Origin: an uncultured Opitutaceae bacterium
Lineage (GTDB): Bacteria; Verrucomicrobiota; Verrucomicrobiia; Opitutales; Opitutaceae
Reading direction: 5' to 3'
DNA: 64,000 bases
NCBI GenBank assembly: GCA_951813085.1
Contig: OX638348.1
Coordinates: forward strand, 3,419,627-3,483,626
Shown: one piece after another, positions 39,224-48,686 of the stretch
Layout of the letters: each line of letters opens with the position of its first letter
Position numbering within the stretch: position 1 is the first letter of the stretch
The notes under the pieces: model-generated
Database searches by the model: none
What the model was told of the DNA's origin: nothing
The model's input: only the letters and a program-made list of their open reading frames with translations
Translations under genes and position numbers: made by a program

Positions 39224-39939
39224 ACCAAATAGCGCCTGTATTCAAAAAAGAGTTTTTCGGCTATTTCCGCTCGCCAGTAGGCTACGTGATTCTAGCTGTA
39301 TTCCATGTAGTCGTTATCGGACTCGCAATCTTCGCGGGCTACTACGAGAGCAATCAAGCCAATCTAGGTACGCTTTGGACCTTTCTTCCTTGGACCTTTC
39401 TCATATTCATTCCCGCGACGGGCATGAGACTATGGGCTGAGGAGAAACGATCTGGAAGTATCGAGCTTCTCTTTACACTGCCCATTTCAACCATTGCCGC
39501 TGTGCTTGGGAAATTCCTGGCCGCCTGGGCTTTTATCGGTATCGCGCTCGCGCTGACCTTTTCACTTGCCCTGACAACGAGCTATCTGGGCAATCCCGAC
39601 TGGGGCATCCTTTTCTCTGGATACTTTGGGTCCTTGCTCCTCGCGGCCGCCTATCTATCGATAAGTTCCGTTTGCTCAGCTCTGACGAAAAATCAGGTGA
39701 TCGCCTTCGTAATCAGCGTGCTGATCTGTTTTCTAGCGACGCTATTTGGCTCTCAAATCCTGCTGACGCTATTTGAGAATATCGCGCCACCGACAGCCCT
39801 CGAATTCCTGGGGAACTTCAGCTTCCTGACCCATTTTCAGACAATGACCAGAGGGTTGATCGAGCTGAGCGCCGTTTCGTTTTTCGCCACGCTCACCATA
39901 GCGTTTCTCGCGATCAACGTAGTCGTATTAGAAAAATAG
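39220..39939 (+). CDS. ABC-2 type permease (GldF-like)
   Basis: 239 residues with about six membrane helices starting after a short cytoplasmic N-terminus (MNQIAPVFKKEFFGYFRSPVG, the ABC-2 coupling element). The conserved GMRLWAEEKRSGSIELLFTLPIS lies between helices 2 and 3. It overlaps the ATPase stop by four bases and is followed after 17 bases by the GldG-like gene, so the two membrane proteins probably assemble with the ATPase into one complex. Confidence 0.88.
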   Translation: MNQIAPVFKKEFFGYFRSPVGYVILAVFHVVVIGLAIFAGYYESNQANLGTLWTFLPWTFLIFIPATGMRLWAEEKRSGSIELLFTLPISTIAAVLGKFLAAWAFIGIALALTFSLALTTSYLGNPDWGILFSGYFGSLLLAAAYLSISSVCSALTKNQVIAFVISVLICFLATLFGSQILLTLFENIAPPTALEFLGNFSFLTHFQTMTRGLIELSAVSFFATLTIAFLAINVVVLEK

Positions 39940-39956
39940 AATCGAGGACAAACACC

Positions 39957-41825
39957 ATGAAAGTAAGTTCAAAAATACACGCTACCGTATTGATTCTAGT
40001 CAATTTCCTTCTCCTCCACTTTGTCGTATCTTCACTTCCACTACGGATAGATATGACTGCGGACAATTCATTCACGCTATCCGATAGCGCGAAGTCCCTT
40101 CTGGCAAAGATTGAAGAGCCGATCCGGTTTGATTTCTATAAAACGGAATCCGTAGAAGGCTTATCCCCTCAGATAAAGATGCACATCCAAAACTTTGGGA
40201 ATCGCGTCGAACAAATGCTGCGCCAATTTGAACGCGCCGCTAAGGGAAAGATCATACTGGATAAAATCGATCCGGAACCAGATACCTCCGATGAGGAAAA
40301 CGCCATTGCCGCGGGCGTCCACGGACAAAGCCTCCCGAATGGTGGCAGCGTATTTCTCGGGCTGGTCATCAGTCAGGGCGATTCGGAGCACGTGATCCCA
40401 TTCTTCGACTGGAACAAGGAAGGTTCGATCGAGTACGATATCGCAAAAGCGGTCTTCGAGGCTCAGCAATTGTCAAAGCCCACCCTCGGGTTGATAACGA
40501 GTCTACCGCTCAAAGCGCCTCCCTACCCGACCATGCCGGGTCAGCCACCGCAAGAGGATCAATATATAATAAGCGAACTCGAGAGCTCGTTCAATATTGA
40601 GGTCATTGAAGCTAGCGCTACGGAGCTACCAAAGAATCTGGATATGCTCGCGGTCATTCACCCGATCGGGCTTTCCGAATCGCTCCTCTTCGACATAGAT
40701 CAACTAGCGCTCTCTGGAAAGCCGCTTTTCGTCGCGGTCGATCCGTCCTCCTTGTATTTCGTGAGCCAAACCCAGCAGAATCAAATGATGATGGGACAGC
40801 CCAATCCCAATACATCTAGCGATTTTCAGCGATTCTTTTCCGCTTGGGGCGTGGAGTACTCCGCAAGCGACGTACTGGCGGACCCGAACATCGCCTATGC
40901 CCAGCAAGGCTCCATGCGGTCGGCATGGCTCATTTTCCGCGAAGAGCAAACGAGCGAAGACTTCCTACCTGCTGCAGAACTCAATGCGGTTCTACTGCTT
41001 GAATCCGGCCAGATCAGCCTAACGGAAGACTCGAAGCTCACGCTCGAGCCGATCCTCCAAACCTCCGAGGGGGCAGGCACCGTCAATGGCATGATGCTGC
41101 AATTCGCTCAGCAAGAAGGTCTACTGAATCAATTGCAACCAACCGGAGCGCCCCAAACGGTCGCGGGTGTCCTGAGCGGGGAGTTCACAACTGCCTTTCC
41201 CAATGGAAAGCCCACCGATCCAAGCGCCGAAGAGTCTGATGTTGCAGAGTCTGAATCACCAGAGCAGCTGTACACTGGAGAAACCAATGTATTCATAATT
41301 GCAGACACTGATTGGACTCTGGATCAATTTTCGATTCGAAGGCAGAACTTCCTGGGAATGATGACGGTCCAGCCGATCAATGACAACTTGGCTATGGGAA
41401 CCAACATCATGGAGTTCTTCGGAGGCAGCAAGGACCTGATCGGCATTCGAGGCAAAGGAGGCCAAGCCCGGCCATTTGACCGCGTCCAAGCCCTGGAGGT
41501 CGAAGCTCAAAAACAGTACCAAATCAAGCTGCAGGAAGTGGAAGATCGAATCTCGGAAATGAACCAAGAGATTCAAAACCTCGTTAGCCAGCAGCAAGGC
41601 ACAGGACTGATAGTCGCTGGTCCAGAGCTGTCCGAAGCGATACAAAACTTGCGAGAGAACGAAGCGAACTTACGCGCGGAACGTCGCGTCATTCGGCGAG
41701 ACTTGCGCAAAGACATCGAAGCCCTCAAATGGAAACTTGTGTCCTTGAATATAGGATACTCACCTATTGGGTTGGCTCTTTTTGGCCTCCTTTTCTATAG
41801 AATGCGTAAAAGCAAAGCACTTTAA
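39957..41825 (+). CDS. GldG-family ABC transporter component
   Basis: 622 residues. One membrane helix near the N-terminus (about 8-28), a large extracytoplasmic domain and a second helix near the C-terminus (IGYSPIGLALFGLLFYRM). The GldG-type domain shows FTLSDSAKSLLAKIEEPIRFDFY early on, LGLITSLPL, and DIDQLALSGKPLFVAVDP. A long coiled coil rich in Gln, Glu and Arg (about 530-590) precedes the last helix. It presumably forms the periplasmic part of the transporter made by the two genes before it. Substrate unknown. Confidence 0.85.
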   Translation: MKVSSKIHATVLILVNFLLLHFVVSSLPLRIDMTADNSFTLSDSAKSLLAKIEEPIRFDFYKTESVEGLSPQIKMHIQNFGNRVEQMLRQFERAAKGKIILDKIDPEPDTSDEENAIAAGVHGQSLPNGGSVFLGLVISQGDSEHVIPFFDWNKEGSIEYDIAKAVFEAQQLSKPTLGLITSLPLKAPPYPTMPGQPPQEDQYIISELESSFNIEVIEASATELPKNLDMLAVIHPIGLSESLLFDIDQLALSGKPLFVAVDPSSLYFVSQTQQNQMMMGQPNPNTSSDFQRFFSAWGVEYSASDVLADPNIAYAQQGSMRSAWLIFREEQTSEDFLPAAELNAVLLLESGQISLTEDSKLTLEPILQTSEGAGTVNGMMLQFAQQEGLLNQLQPTGAPQTVAGVLSGEFTTAFPNGKPTDPSAEESDVAESESPEQLYTGETNVFIIADTDWTLDQFSIRRQNFLGMMTVQPINDNLAMGTNIMEFFGGSKDLIGIRGKGGQARPFDRVQALEVEAQKQYQIKLQEVEDRISEMNQEIQNLVSQQQGTGLIVAGPELSEAIQNLRENEANLRAERRVIRRDLRKDIEALKWKLVSLNIGYSPIGLALFGLLFYRMRKSKAL

Positions 41826-41834
41826 TAGATTACC

Positions 41835-42953
41835 ATGAATCTTAAAAATTTATACGTTTGCGCCGGGATACTCTTGGTCCTGGCAATTCTCATCAATCTC
41901 TTCACCGGTTCGAGCAATGCGCCACTACTGGATGAGCGAGTTGGTTCCAGCATCGTGGATCCCTCGGCCCTCCGAGATGCCGGTAAGATCATCGTCGAAT
42001 CCGGCGGCGACACGATCACGCTCGTCAGTAGTCCCGAAGCGAATTCTTGGGTGCTAGAGGAAAAGTACAGCTTGCCGACTAGCTATACCCGGGTTTCGCA
42101 ATTCGCCCGAAACGTATCGGAAGCGAAACTTCAGCGACTCGTCAGCGAAAATCCAGAACGAATCGAAACGCTAGGCTTCGAAGGGGGCGACAGCGCTCGA
42201 TTCTACGATACTTCAGGAAACGAAATCGTCGCTTTCGATCTCGGAAAGGAAACGGAAAATGGACGTCAATTCCTGCGCTACCAAGGCGAAGAGAAAGCCT
42301 TCCTCGTCAATACGACCTTTCTCATCGATGCGAACCACGACTCATGGCTAGAAAAATCGCTGGTCGATTTCGAGGCGAGCGATGTTACGTCAATCGTCGT
42401 ATCACTCCAAAATGGGGACACGCTTTCCATCGAGCGGGACAATGCGGATGCTGACTGGTCGACGAGCGATACGCTTCCCGATGACAAGATTCTCAATCAA
42501 AGCGCGCTTTCTCAAATCGCTTCCAAATTCGCAGGGCTCAATTTCACTGCCACTGCCGAAGTCGATGACGCCAACGTAGTCGCCGCGCGGGACAACAGCC
42601 ATAGCTTCGATCTATCGCTCAACGATGGCAAGCGCTACACATTCACGATCGGTCGCCAGCCAGAGTTGGTTATCGAGAAAGAGGTTGAGAAGGAAGGCGA
42701 GGATGGGGAGACGACTACAGAGACAGAGGAAGAAGTGGTCACGCCGGAAGGCCCCGTCTACTTCTTCATCGCTTCTTCGGATCCAGAGGAACGTATTAAT
42801 GAATACATGGGCAAGGCTGGCTTCGAAGCCAGCTCCTATCAATTCACCAGTCTTCCCGATTCGCTGGATGCCCTGTTATCAGATGCTCCCGAACCGATTG
42901 AAGAACCGCCTGCTCCTTTAGTAACTGCGCCCGAAAATCCAGAGGCCGAGTAG
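41835..42953 (+). CDS. DUF4340 protein of the GldG operon
   Basis: 372 residues with one N-terminal membrane helix (YVCAGILLVLAILINLFTG) and two DUF4340-type beta-rich repeats outside the membrane (for example SWVLEEKYSLPTSYTRVSQF and DWSTSDTLPDDKILNQSAL). DUF4340 genes regularly follow GldG genes. The C-terminal region has a Glu/Thr-rich acidic insertion (about 275-300) and ends in a Pro-rich tail. Starts nine bases after the GldG stop and is followed by a strong terminator, so it closes the operon. Confidence 0.87.
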   Translation: MNLKNLYVCAGILLVLAILINLFTGSSNAPLLDERVGSSIVDPSALRDAGKIIVESGGDTITLVSSPEANSWVLEEKYSLPTSYTRVSQFARNVSEAKLQRLVSENPERIETLGFEGGDSARFYDTSGNEIVAFDLGKETENGRQFLRYQGEEKAFLVNTTFLIDANHDSWLEKSLVDFEASDVTSIVVSLQNGDTLSIERDNADADWSTSDTLPDDKILNQSALSQIASKFAGLNFTATAEVDDANVVAARDNSHSFDLSLNDGKRYTFTIGRQPELVIEKEVEKEGEDGETTTETEEEVVTPEGPVYFFIASSDPEERINEYMGKAGFEASSYQFTSLPDSLDALLSDAPEPIEEPPAPLVTAPENPEAE

Positions 42954-42964
42954 ATTCTTTTTTC

Positions 42965-42998
42965 AACGCCGACTCGCGAACTAGCAGTCGGCGTTTTT
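42965..42998 (+). terminator. intrinsic terminator of the ABC/GldG operon
   Basis: AACGCCGACT (42965-42974) pairs perfectly with AGTCGGCGTT (42986-42995) over an 11-base loop, followed by TTT. It sits between the convergent DUF4340 and PlsC genes. Confidence 0.9.
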
Positions 42999-43777
42999 CA
43001 TTGCCGCTCCAATTCGCTTTTGAGCGCGATCACGTCACCGTGGAGCGCTTTGGCAAGCGCCTTACGATCGTCCCCAGGGATTCGGGATTCGCCAAATACG
43101 ATAGTCGCTTTAATCGATTTCAAGGTCATCATCTTAAGAAGGTGCTTCCCAAACGTCATTTCCTCCCACCAGCAGACGTCCAACGCCGGGTCGCCGCCCT
43201 CGCATTCATATTGTATAAACGCAGGCGTCACGCCCCATTGATTCGTAACCACAGGTTGCAGCAGCGACGACTTGAAAGGAAGCACCTCGGATCCGTCGGT
43301 CGATGTCCCTTCTAAATAGACTGTCATTCCCACTTTCTGCTCAATCGCTTGGGCGAATCCTTCTTCCTGCTTGGAGACTTCGCTACGGCGGCTCCGGTCA
43401 ATGAAGAGCGTGCCCGCCATCTTTACAAACCTGCCGATCACAGCCCAATCGCCCACGCTCTTCTTCGATAGGAAGACCTGCGGGGTGATTGACGCCATCA
43501 CAAGGATATCAACGTAGCCCTGATGATTGGCGGCGATAAAGCTCCCCTCAGGCGGCATTCCCTTCGCCACGACTTCGAGTCGCAGCATGCGCAGCAATCG
43601 TTTAGCGAACCGCATTTGCCATAGGGCCCGTCGATGGGCATCCCACGCATCGCCCCTCTGCAGGACATACCCCAGGCCCATAAAGGCGAATATCGCGGCC
43701 ATCCAAATCAGGCCAATCGTCTGACGAATGCGTTTCGAAATCCAAGACACTGCCGCGATCAAAGCGTCGCCGGGCAA
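42998..43777 (-). CDS. PlsC-like acyltransferase (possible OlsA-type lyso-lipid acyltransferase)
   Basis: 259 residues, membrane-bound: one helix near residues 18-40, then the acyltransferase fold with the catalytic H-x4-D as NHQGYVD (about 83-89), FIDRSRR, and EGTSTDG as the glycerophosphate-type motif III. It lies 26 bases after the OlsB-like gene. In bacteria the OlsB/OlsA pair makes ornithine lipids, OlsA adding the second acyl chain; that pairing, not the sequence alone, suggests the role. It could instead be ordinary lysophosphatidate acyltransferase. Confidence 0.85.
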   Translation of the reverse strand: MPGDALIAAVSWISKRIRQTIGLIWMAAIFAFMGLGYVLQRGDAWDAHRRALWQMRFAKRLLRMLRLEVVAKGMPPEGSFIAANHQGYVDILVMASITPQVFLSKKSVGDWAVIGRFVKMAGTLFIDRSRRSEVSKQEEGFAQAIEQKVGMTVYLEGTSTDGSEVLPFKSSLLQPVVTNQWGVTPAFIQYECEGGDPALDVCWWEEMTFGKHLLKMMTLKSIKATIVFGESRIPGDDRKALAKALHGDVIALKSELERQ

Positions 43778-43803
43778 ATTGACAAGTCCCGCCTGTCCGG
43801 GGG

Positions 43804-44592
43804 CTATCCCAAGAATTTCTGTAGAGCTCTAGGACCAAGGCTCTGCAAGTCGAGCAGAGTTAGGAAGTCGATGGTCTTGAATTCCCGATCAAGGGCGGGT
43901 TTACCGCAAAGACGCGCTCCGAGAGTCAGGTATGCCCGCATCAAACGAGGGGCTTTGAAGGGTTCATTCCCAATCGCGCCCAAGTCCGCAACCTGGCATT
44001 CGAATCCAGAATTTGGCGAAGTCAGAAAACGGTCCTCAGCCTGGTACTTCAACAATCCCTGATACGCGGTCAATCCCACCGCAGGATCGGTAGAGGTCAA
44101 CGAGCTGCAACCGATCAGGTACCGCGAATCATAGAGCTTCGTATATTGAGCGATCCCTTTCCAAAGCAAGCCAAGCGCGACCATGTTGCGGTGTTCCTTA
44201 GCGATGCAAGCCCGCCCGAGTTCAACGGTCTTTTCACGGATCGCTTCGAAGGGGTCGAAATTGAATTCTTGTTCGCTATAGTATCCTAGGTTCTCTCGCG
44301 CGTTTCTCCCCGTTTGCAGTCGGTAGGTGCCGATAATCGATCCCGTACTCGACTCCTCAATGAGCAAATGATCGCAAACAACGTCGAATTGATCCACATC
44401 CAGTCCCGAATCCTCCGAGGAATCCAGGCCCTCTCCCAACTCGAGATTGAATACGCGATAGCGCAATCTCTGCGCCGCCCTCACATCATCATCGCTCTCC
44501 GCAATTCGAACGTTGTATGCGGACGTCGGCGAGGGAGGGATAGACTCCTGAACTCGGAGATTCCGAGCGGTTTCGCTCTGAAAAATTGGCAT
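43804..44592 (-). CDS. OlsB-like N-acyltransferase (GNAT fold)
   Basis: 262 residues. The GNAT-type core (YNVRIAESDDDVRAAQRLRYRVFNLELG, about 25-52; IIGTYRL; VELGRACIAKEHRN, about 122-135, and LLWKGIAQY) matches the family that N-acylates ornithine with 3-hydroxyacyl-ACP to give lyso-ornithine lipid. The same family is also annotated as haemolysin-like. An adjacent PlsC-like gene supports the ornithine lipid reading. No phosphorus-stress element could be identified upstream. Confidence 0.8.
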   Translation of the reverse strand: MPIFQSETARNLRVQESIPPSPTSAYNVRIAESDDDVRAAQRLRYRVFNLELGEGLDSSEDSGLDVDQFDVVCDHLLIEESSTGSIIGTYRLQTGRNARENLGYYSEQEFNFDPFEAIREKTVELGRACIAKEHRNMVALGLLWKGIAQYTKLYDSRYLIGCSSLTSTDPAVGLTAYQGLLKYQAEDRFLTSPNSGFECQVADLGAIGNEPFKAPRLMRAYLTLGARLCGKPALDREFKTIDFLTLLDLQSLGPRALQKFLG

Positions 44593-44750
44593 TGGCTTCT
44601 TGGAGAACGGACTATTGTGACGAAAGCGAGCCTACAATTCATTGAACCTGTCAAGCCAGCCGAAAAAGTGTGATAGCGAATTAACGTCGCCGTAACCGAA
44701 AAGGCATCGAACGACCTCAATTCGCTAGACCAACAACGCTCGAAAGGTTC

Positions 44751-45536
44751 CTAGAACTGCAATTCCTTGGCCTTCTCGTACTCCTCCATCGCTTCAGCGA
44801 GATAGGAGTGCAATGCGTCAAGCCGTTCCTGGGAAGAGGGATGCGTCGAGTTCCATGCTTGTCCAGTGCCTGCCCCGGAATCCATAGCAGCCATCTTTTC
44901 CATCACGGCAATCGCCGCATTGGGATCATAGCCGGCCCGAGCCATGTACATGATTCCGATTCGATCAGCTTCTGCCTCCTTGGCGCGGTCCCAAGCCGCT
45001 AGGTGCCCCGTCAATGTAGGATCCAATACGAGCCCGCTCAGTCCGCCCGTCAAAATTGATGAGGTGCCGGAACCGAGCTTTACGATGCCCATATGAGACA
45101 TCCGCTCGTGAGTGTGGCGCGCAGTCACGTGGGCGATCTCGTGAGCGATCACCGAGGCAAGCTCATCTTCGGTCTTCACCAAGTCGAATAGCCCTGAAAA
45201 GATCCCTACCTTGCCGCCCGGCATTGCGAAAGCGTTTATTTGCCCCGGCACGTCGAAGACGACGAATTCCCATTCCGCTAAGGGCATATCCCAAAACACT
45301 TGCTGCGATATCCGCTCAGAAACGTTGAGCATCCAATCGTTCATCCTCGGGTCTTGGGAGATCGGGTGCGACGCCTTCATCTGCTCAAAGGCCGCTTTCG
45401 TCATTTTGACAACCTCCGTATCGGACATGAGATTGATTTGGCGCCGCCCGGTTACAGGGACCGTGCTGCAGCTTGTGAAGACGATTGATACAAGCGACGC
45501 AAGCGCTACGATTCGCAGATAGGTTTTCGATTCCAT
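44751..45536 (-). CDS. M48 family metalloprotease lipoprotein (LoiP/Oma1-like)
   Basis: 261 residues. A signal peptide with the lipobox TSCS (Cys23) places it on a membrane facing the periplasm. The VTGRRQINLMSD stretch after it is typical of the family. The zinc site is HEIAHVTARHTHER (HExxH, about 130-143), and the third ligand Glu is in AKEAEADRIGIMYMA (about 185-199). It degrades damaged outer-membrane or periplasmic proteins. Frame intact. No clear operon partner. Confidence 0.9.
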   Translation of the reverse strand: MESKTYLRIVALASLVSIVFTSCSTVPVTGRRQINLMSDTEVVKMTKAAFEQMKASHPISQDPRMNDWMLNVSERISQQVFWDMPLAEWEFVVFDVPGQINAFAMPGGKVGIFSGLFDLVKTEDELASVIAHEIAHVTARHTHERMSHMGIVKLGSGTSSILTGGLSGLVLDPTLTGHLAAWDRAKEAEADRIGIMYMARAGYDPNAAIAVMEKMAAMDSGAGTGQAWNSTHPSSQERLDALHSYLAEAMEEYEKAKELQF

Positions 45537-45920
45537 GGATGCTTGATTACTGCTTTCTAGTACGGACTAAGCGGGCTTTCGGATTAATTTATTTATCGTT
45601 CGACCTAATTTTTGCAACCGAGATCCCTCATGAAGGGTCTAACATAATACAATATTCCATCCGAAACCCTACGCGCCTACACTCGACAGTATTCAATCCG
45701 ATCACTATATAGCGATCGCCCCTAAATTCGTGGATCGGATTTGAACGCCTATGAGGTGAATTAGATGAATCCAAATACCCATTAAAATCGTAAGTTTACC
45801 TAGGTAAGCTTTGCAAATAAGCGATTCCTGCTGCAATATTTGAACGTAGTCCCTACCTATGGTAGACTAATCGCCTAATTAGCCATTACTAGCTTTTGAG
45901 AAAACGGAGAATACGAAAGA
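45537..45920. other. 384-base intergenic region before the envelope trio
   Basis: No convincing gene. A short inverted repeat CTACC/GGTAG around 45856-45868 lies 50-60 bases before the start at 45921. A purine-rich AACGGAGAA about 12 bases before that start could be the ribosome site. The region probably holds two back-to-back promoters. Confidence 0.45.
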
Positions 45921-47633
45921 ATGCCGGATAGCGAAGATAGCCATCAGAATCCGAGAAAACACCGGGTAATCCACTGGAATCCAGAGGATGAAGAAGCCGC
46001 GGAAAGAGCGCGGGCTTCAAGACGCAAGCTGATCACAATGGGAGTGTCCGCAGGCGTAGTCCTCATCGCGATTGTCAGCATTGCCACTCTATGGAAGAAT
46101 CCAGATCAGGATACGAAGGAATTCACCGACCGACTCGGGATAACCGAAGAAGCCGTCCCTGAACTCGATATTCAGCAAACGTTCGCCAATCGATCTCGGG
46201 CGGATCTCGAGCAGGATTCCGCTGAAAGCGGGCTGGAGAAAATCCGTCAAATGAGGGTGAACCACCCCATTCTAACAACTAAGCTCGTCGCCGTTCAGCG
46301 AGAGTTCATTCAGGGCGAGGATTTAATGAAGCGCCAAGCTTTCGAGCGAGCCTATGAGATTTTCGTAAGCGTGAACGCTCAAATCGAGGAATTCTCGAAT
46401 CTCGTCGAAGCGAAGATAGCCACGCAGGAAATGTACGATAATTTCCTAATCCGCGTCGATGAGCTCAAATCTTCCAAGCACCTCAATCCCGTGGCGTACG
46501 ACGACGCATTCGACGCCGCCAGCGCCGGGAAGCAGTTCTTGATGGAAGGCTCATTCAATGCTTCGAAGACCAAGCTCACGGAGGCCACCGAGAAGCTGCA
46601 GGAACTCACGGATTCCATAGCAGGCTATGTTCGCGAGAATGCCGCCCTAGGACATCGGTACATCGCTCAAGGCCAAGGAGCGAAGGCTATAGAAGCCTTT
46701 ACGAACCTCCTCTCAATCGACCCTCAAAACGAGGATGCGATTCTCCAAATCGAGCGCGCAAAAGTTGCGGACGAAGTTTTCACCCTTATCAAGGAAGCGG
46801 AAACGAATGAACGAGCGGAAGCCTTCGAGGTCGCCTTAACCGCTTACGAAGAGGCCTTCGAGAAAGACTCGAAGTCGGCGAAAGCGCAAAACGGCATTTC
46901 CCGAGTTCGGCGCAAGATCGAGAATCGCGACTTCAGCAAATACCTCGCCATAGCGCGCAATGCGGAGACCGAACACCGCTACGATGAAGCGATCGAGCAC
47001 TTCCAGCTTGCGCTGACCATTTTCCCAGATCGAAAAGAGCTTTCGGACTCGATATTGAAAGCGAGACAGGACAAGCACCAGAGCGATATCGCTCGCTTGA
47101 TTACCAAAGCGTACGCTCTTGAAACCAATAATCGGGATTGGACGGGAGCTCGCGCCATCTATCAAACGCTCATCGATATGGAGCCCGACTTGCAGGAGGC
47201 CAAAGACGGACTTCTCCGAACTGGAAAAGTGATCCGCAGCATTCTCAGGTACGAGAAGTACTTGGAAATCGCCGAAATTGAAGCACAGCGCTTGCAATAC
47301 CAGCTCGCGAGGCAGTCGTTTGACCTGGCGATGAAGTCGAAGCCGGACTACCTGCCGCTTTCGGACAACACCAAGCGCCTCCAACAGCATTTGATCACAC
47401 AGAGTCGCCCCGTGAGCGTACTCTTCATTTCAGACATGTCTACCTGGGTAAGCGTTCAAGGCCCCACCGCCAAGAAGCCTACCAAGCTCAAGGAAACGAC
47501 CATCAACCTACTACCCGGAGACTACCGCGTGATCGGACGCAAGAAAGGCTACGAGGACGTAACGCTTCGCCTGCAGATTCGTGGCGGCGTCGCGCAATCA
47601 CCCCTAACCGTCATTTGCGACGAGAGATCGTAG
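45921..47633 (+). CDS. membrane-anchored TPR protein with C-terminal PEGA-like domain
   Basis: 570 residues. A short acidic and basic cytoplasmic N-terminus, one membrane helix (about 38-57), then about 430 residues of helical repeats outside the membrane, including TPR-like units (LGHRYIAQGQGAKAIEAFTN, ALTAYEEAFEKDSKSAKAQN, EHRYDEAIEHFQLALTIFPD). A C-terminal PEGA-like beta domain (NLLPGDYRVIGRKKGYEDVT, about 530-550) ends it. Such a build suits a scaffold between the inner membrane and the cell surface. First of three closely spaced plus-strand genes. Exact function unknown. Confidence 0.8.
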   Translation: MPDSEDSHQNPRKHRVIHWNPEDEEAAERARASRRKLITMGVSAGVVLIAIVSIATLWKNPDQDTKEFTDRLGITEEAVPELDIQQTFANRSRADLEQDSAESGLEKIRQMRVNHPILTTKLVAVQREFIQGEDLMKRQAFERAYEIFVSVNAQIEEFSNLVEAKIATQEMYDNFLIRVDELKSSKHLNPVAYDDAFDAASAGKQFLMEGSFNASKTKLTEATEKLQELTDSIAGYVRENAALGHRYIAQGQGAKAIEAFTNLLSIDPQNEDAILQIERAKVADEVFTLIKEAETNERAEAFEVALTAYEEAFEKDSKSAKAQNGISRVRRKIENRDFSKYLAIARNAETEHRYDEAIEHFQLALTIFPDRKELSDSILKARQDKHQSDIARLITKAYALETNNRDWTGARAIYQTLIDMEPDLQEAKDGLLRTGKVIRSILRYEKYLEIAEIEAQRLQYQLARQSFDLAMKSKPDYLPLSDNTKRLQQHLITQSRPVSVLFISDMSTWVSVQGPTAKKPTKLKETTINLLPGDYRVIGRKKGYEDVTLRLQIRGGVAQSPLTVICDERS

Positions 47634-47655
47634 TGACCCAAAACAAAACTTATCC

Positions 47656-48648
47656 ATGAAGAATCGAAGCCTACTAAACGCAACACTGCCCATCTTGGGA
47701 GCGATGCTGCTTATCTATCCGAGCGCAATGGCCCAATTCGATCCCGATACGAGCATTTTCGATGCTGAAGCCAACGGAGCAGGGCCCAACAGCGGTAATA
47801 ATGGAAACAACGGGCGATCGGGAAGGCCTAGCATATCCACGTCTGGGATCCCCATAGGCGGAGATGTTTCTATATTGGACGAATCCAGTTTACCCCCGTT
47901 GGGGACAATCAATATTCCCGGTGGCACCGGATTGAACATACCTGTCAACATACCTGGAATGCCTAGCGGCTCTTCCGGTTCCAGCGGAGGCAGCAGCGGA
48001 ATGCCCGTTCCAATGGGTGGGAGCTCCGGTGGAGGCGGCCAAAGCAGCAGTAGCATGGGCCTTCCTCCCATGGGAAGCAGCAGCCAAGGCTCGCAAGGTC
48101 AAAGCAGTTCTGGCATGCCCCCAATGACTTCAAGCTCCAGTAGCTCAAGCGCAGGCTCTCAGGGAAATAATACACCTCTTATCCCCATGCCTCCCTCCAA
48201 TTCGGGGAGACAAGGACAACAGGGTCGGCAAAGCCCTATGGGACAAATGGGGCAGCAGGGTGAGCAAGGTCAATCTGGCCAATCTGGTGAATCTGGCTCC
48301 GAAGGGCAGTCGGGCAAATCAGGTGAAGGTGGAAACCCCAGCGAATCGCCCTTGGGTCAATTGCCTCCCCCTCCCCCAGACGTCAAAATTGGTTCGACCA
48401 ATGAAGAGATCGGCGGGCCTCCCGTTGGAGACGTAATCGGTCACGATCCCAATGCGATCGCTGCAGAGGGAGAATCAGGCTCCCAAAATGGGGACGACAA
48501 TCAAGCCAGACGCGCTGGAGATATGGGCGGGAACAACGGGAAGCAAGTAACAGAATCGGATGGCCAGCAAGTGGGTGGCGGCGGTAGCCAGGGATCCAAT
48601 CGAGCCAAAGGCACCGAAGAAGGCGCCAAGATGTCTACAAACTTGTAG
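47656..48648 (+). CDS. secreted Gly/Ser/Gln-rich low-complexity protein
   Basis: 330 residues. Signal peptide with cleavage after AMA (about residue 26). The mature part is low complexity: a Gly/Asn segment, PGGTGLNIPVNIPGMPSGSS, Ser/Gly runs, then a collagen-like run of Gly-X-Y triplets around GQSGQSGESGSEGQSGKSGE (about 212-235). A Pro-rich bridge follows (LPPPPPDV), then a polar tail. It lacks any domain I know and looks like a flexible surface or periplasmic linker. It starts 22 bases after the TPR gene and precedes a third small secreted protein, so the three probably work together. Confidence 0.65.
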   Translation: MKNRSLLNATLPILGAMLLIYPSAMAQFDPDTSIFDAEANGAGPNSGNNGNNGRSGRPSISTSGIPIGGDVSILDESSLPPLGTINIPGGTGLNIPVNIPGMPSGSSGSSGGSSGMPVPMGGSSGGGGQSSSSMGLPPMGSSSQGSQGQSSSGMPPMTSSSSSSSAGSQGNNTPLIPMPPSNSGRQGQQGRQSPMGQMGQQGEQGQSGQSGESGSEGQSGKSGEGGNPSESPLGQLPPPPPDVKIGSTNEEIGGPPVGDVIGHDPNAIAAEGESGSQNGDDNQARRAGDMGGNNGKQVTESDGQQVGGGGSQGSNRAKGTEEGAKMSTNL

Positions 48649-48686
48649 TTGCGGTTCACATACGGCTACTTGCCATTCAGGAATAG

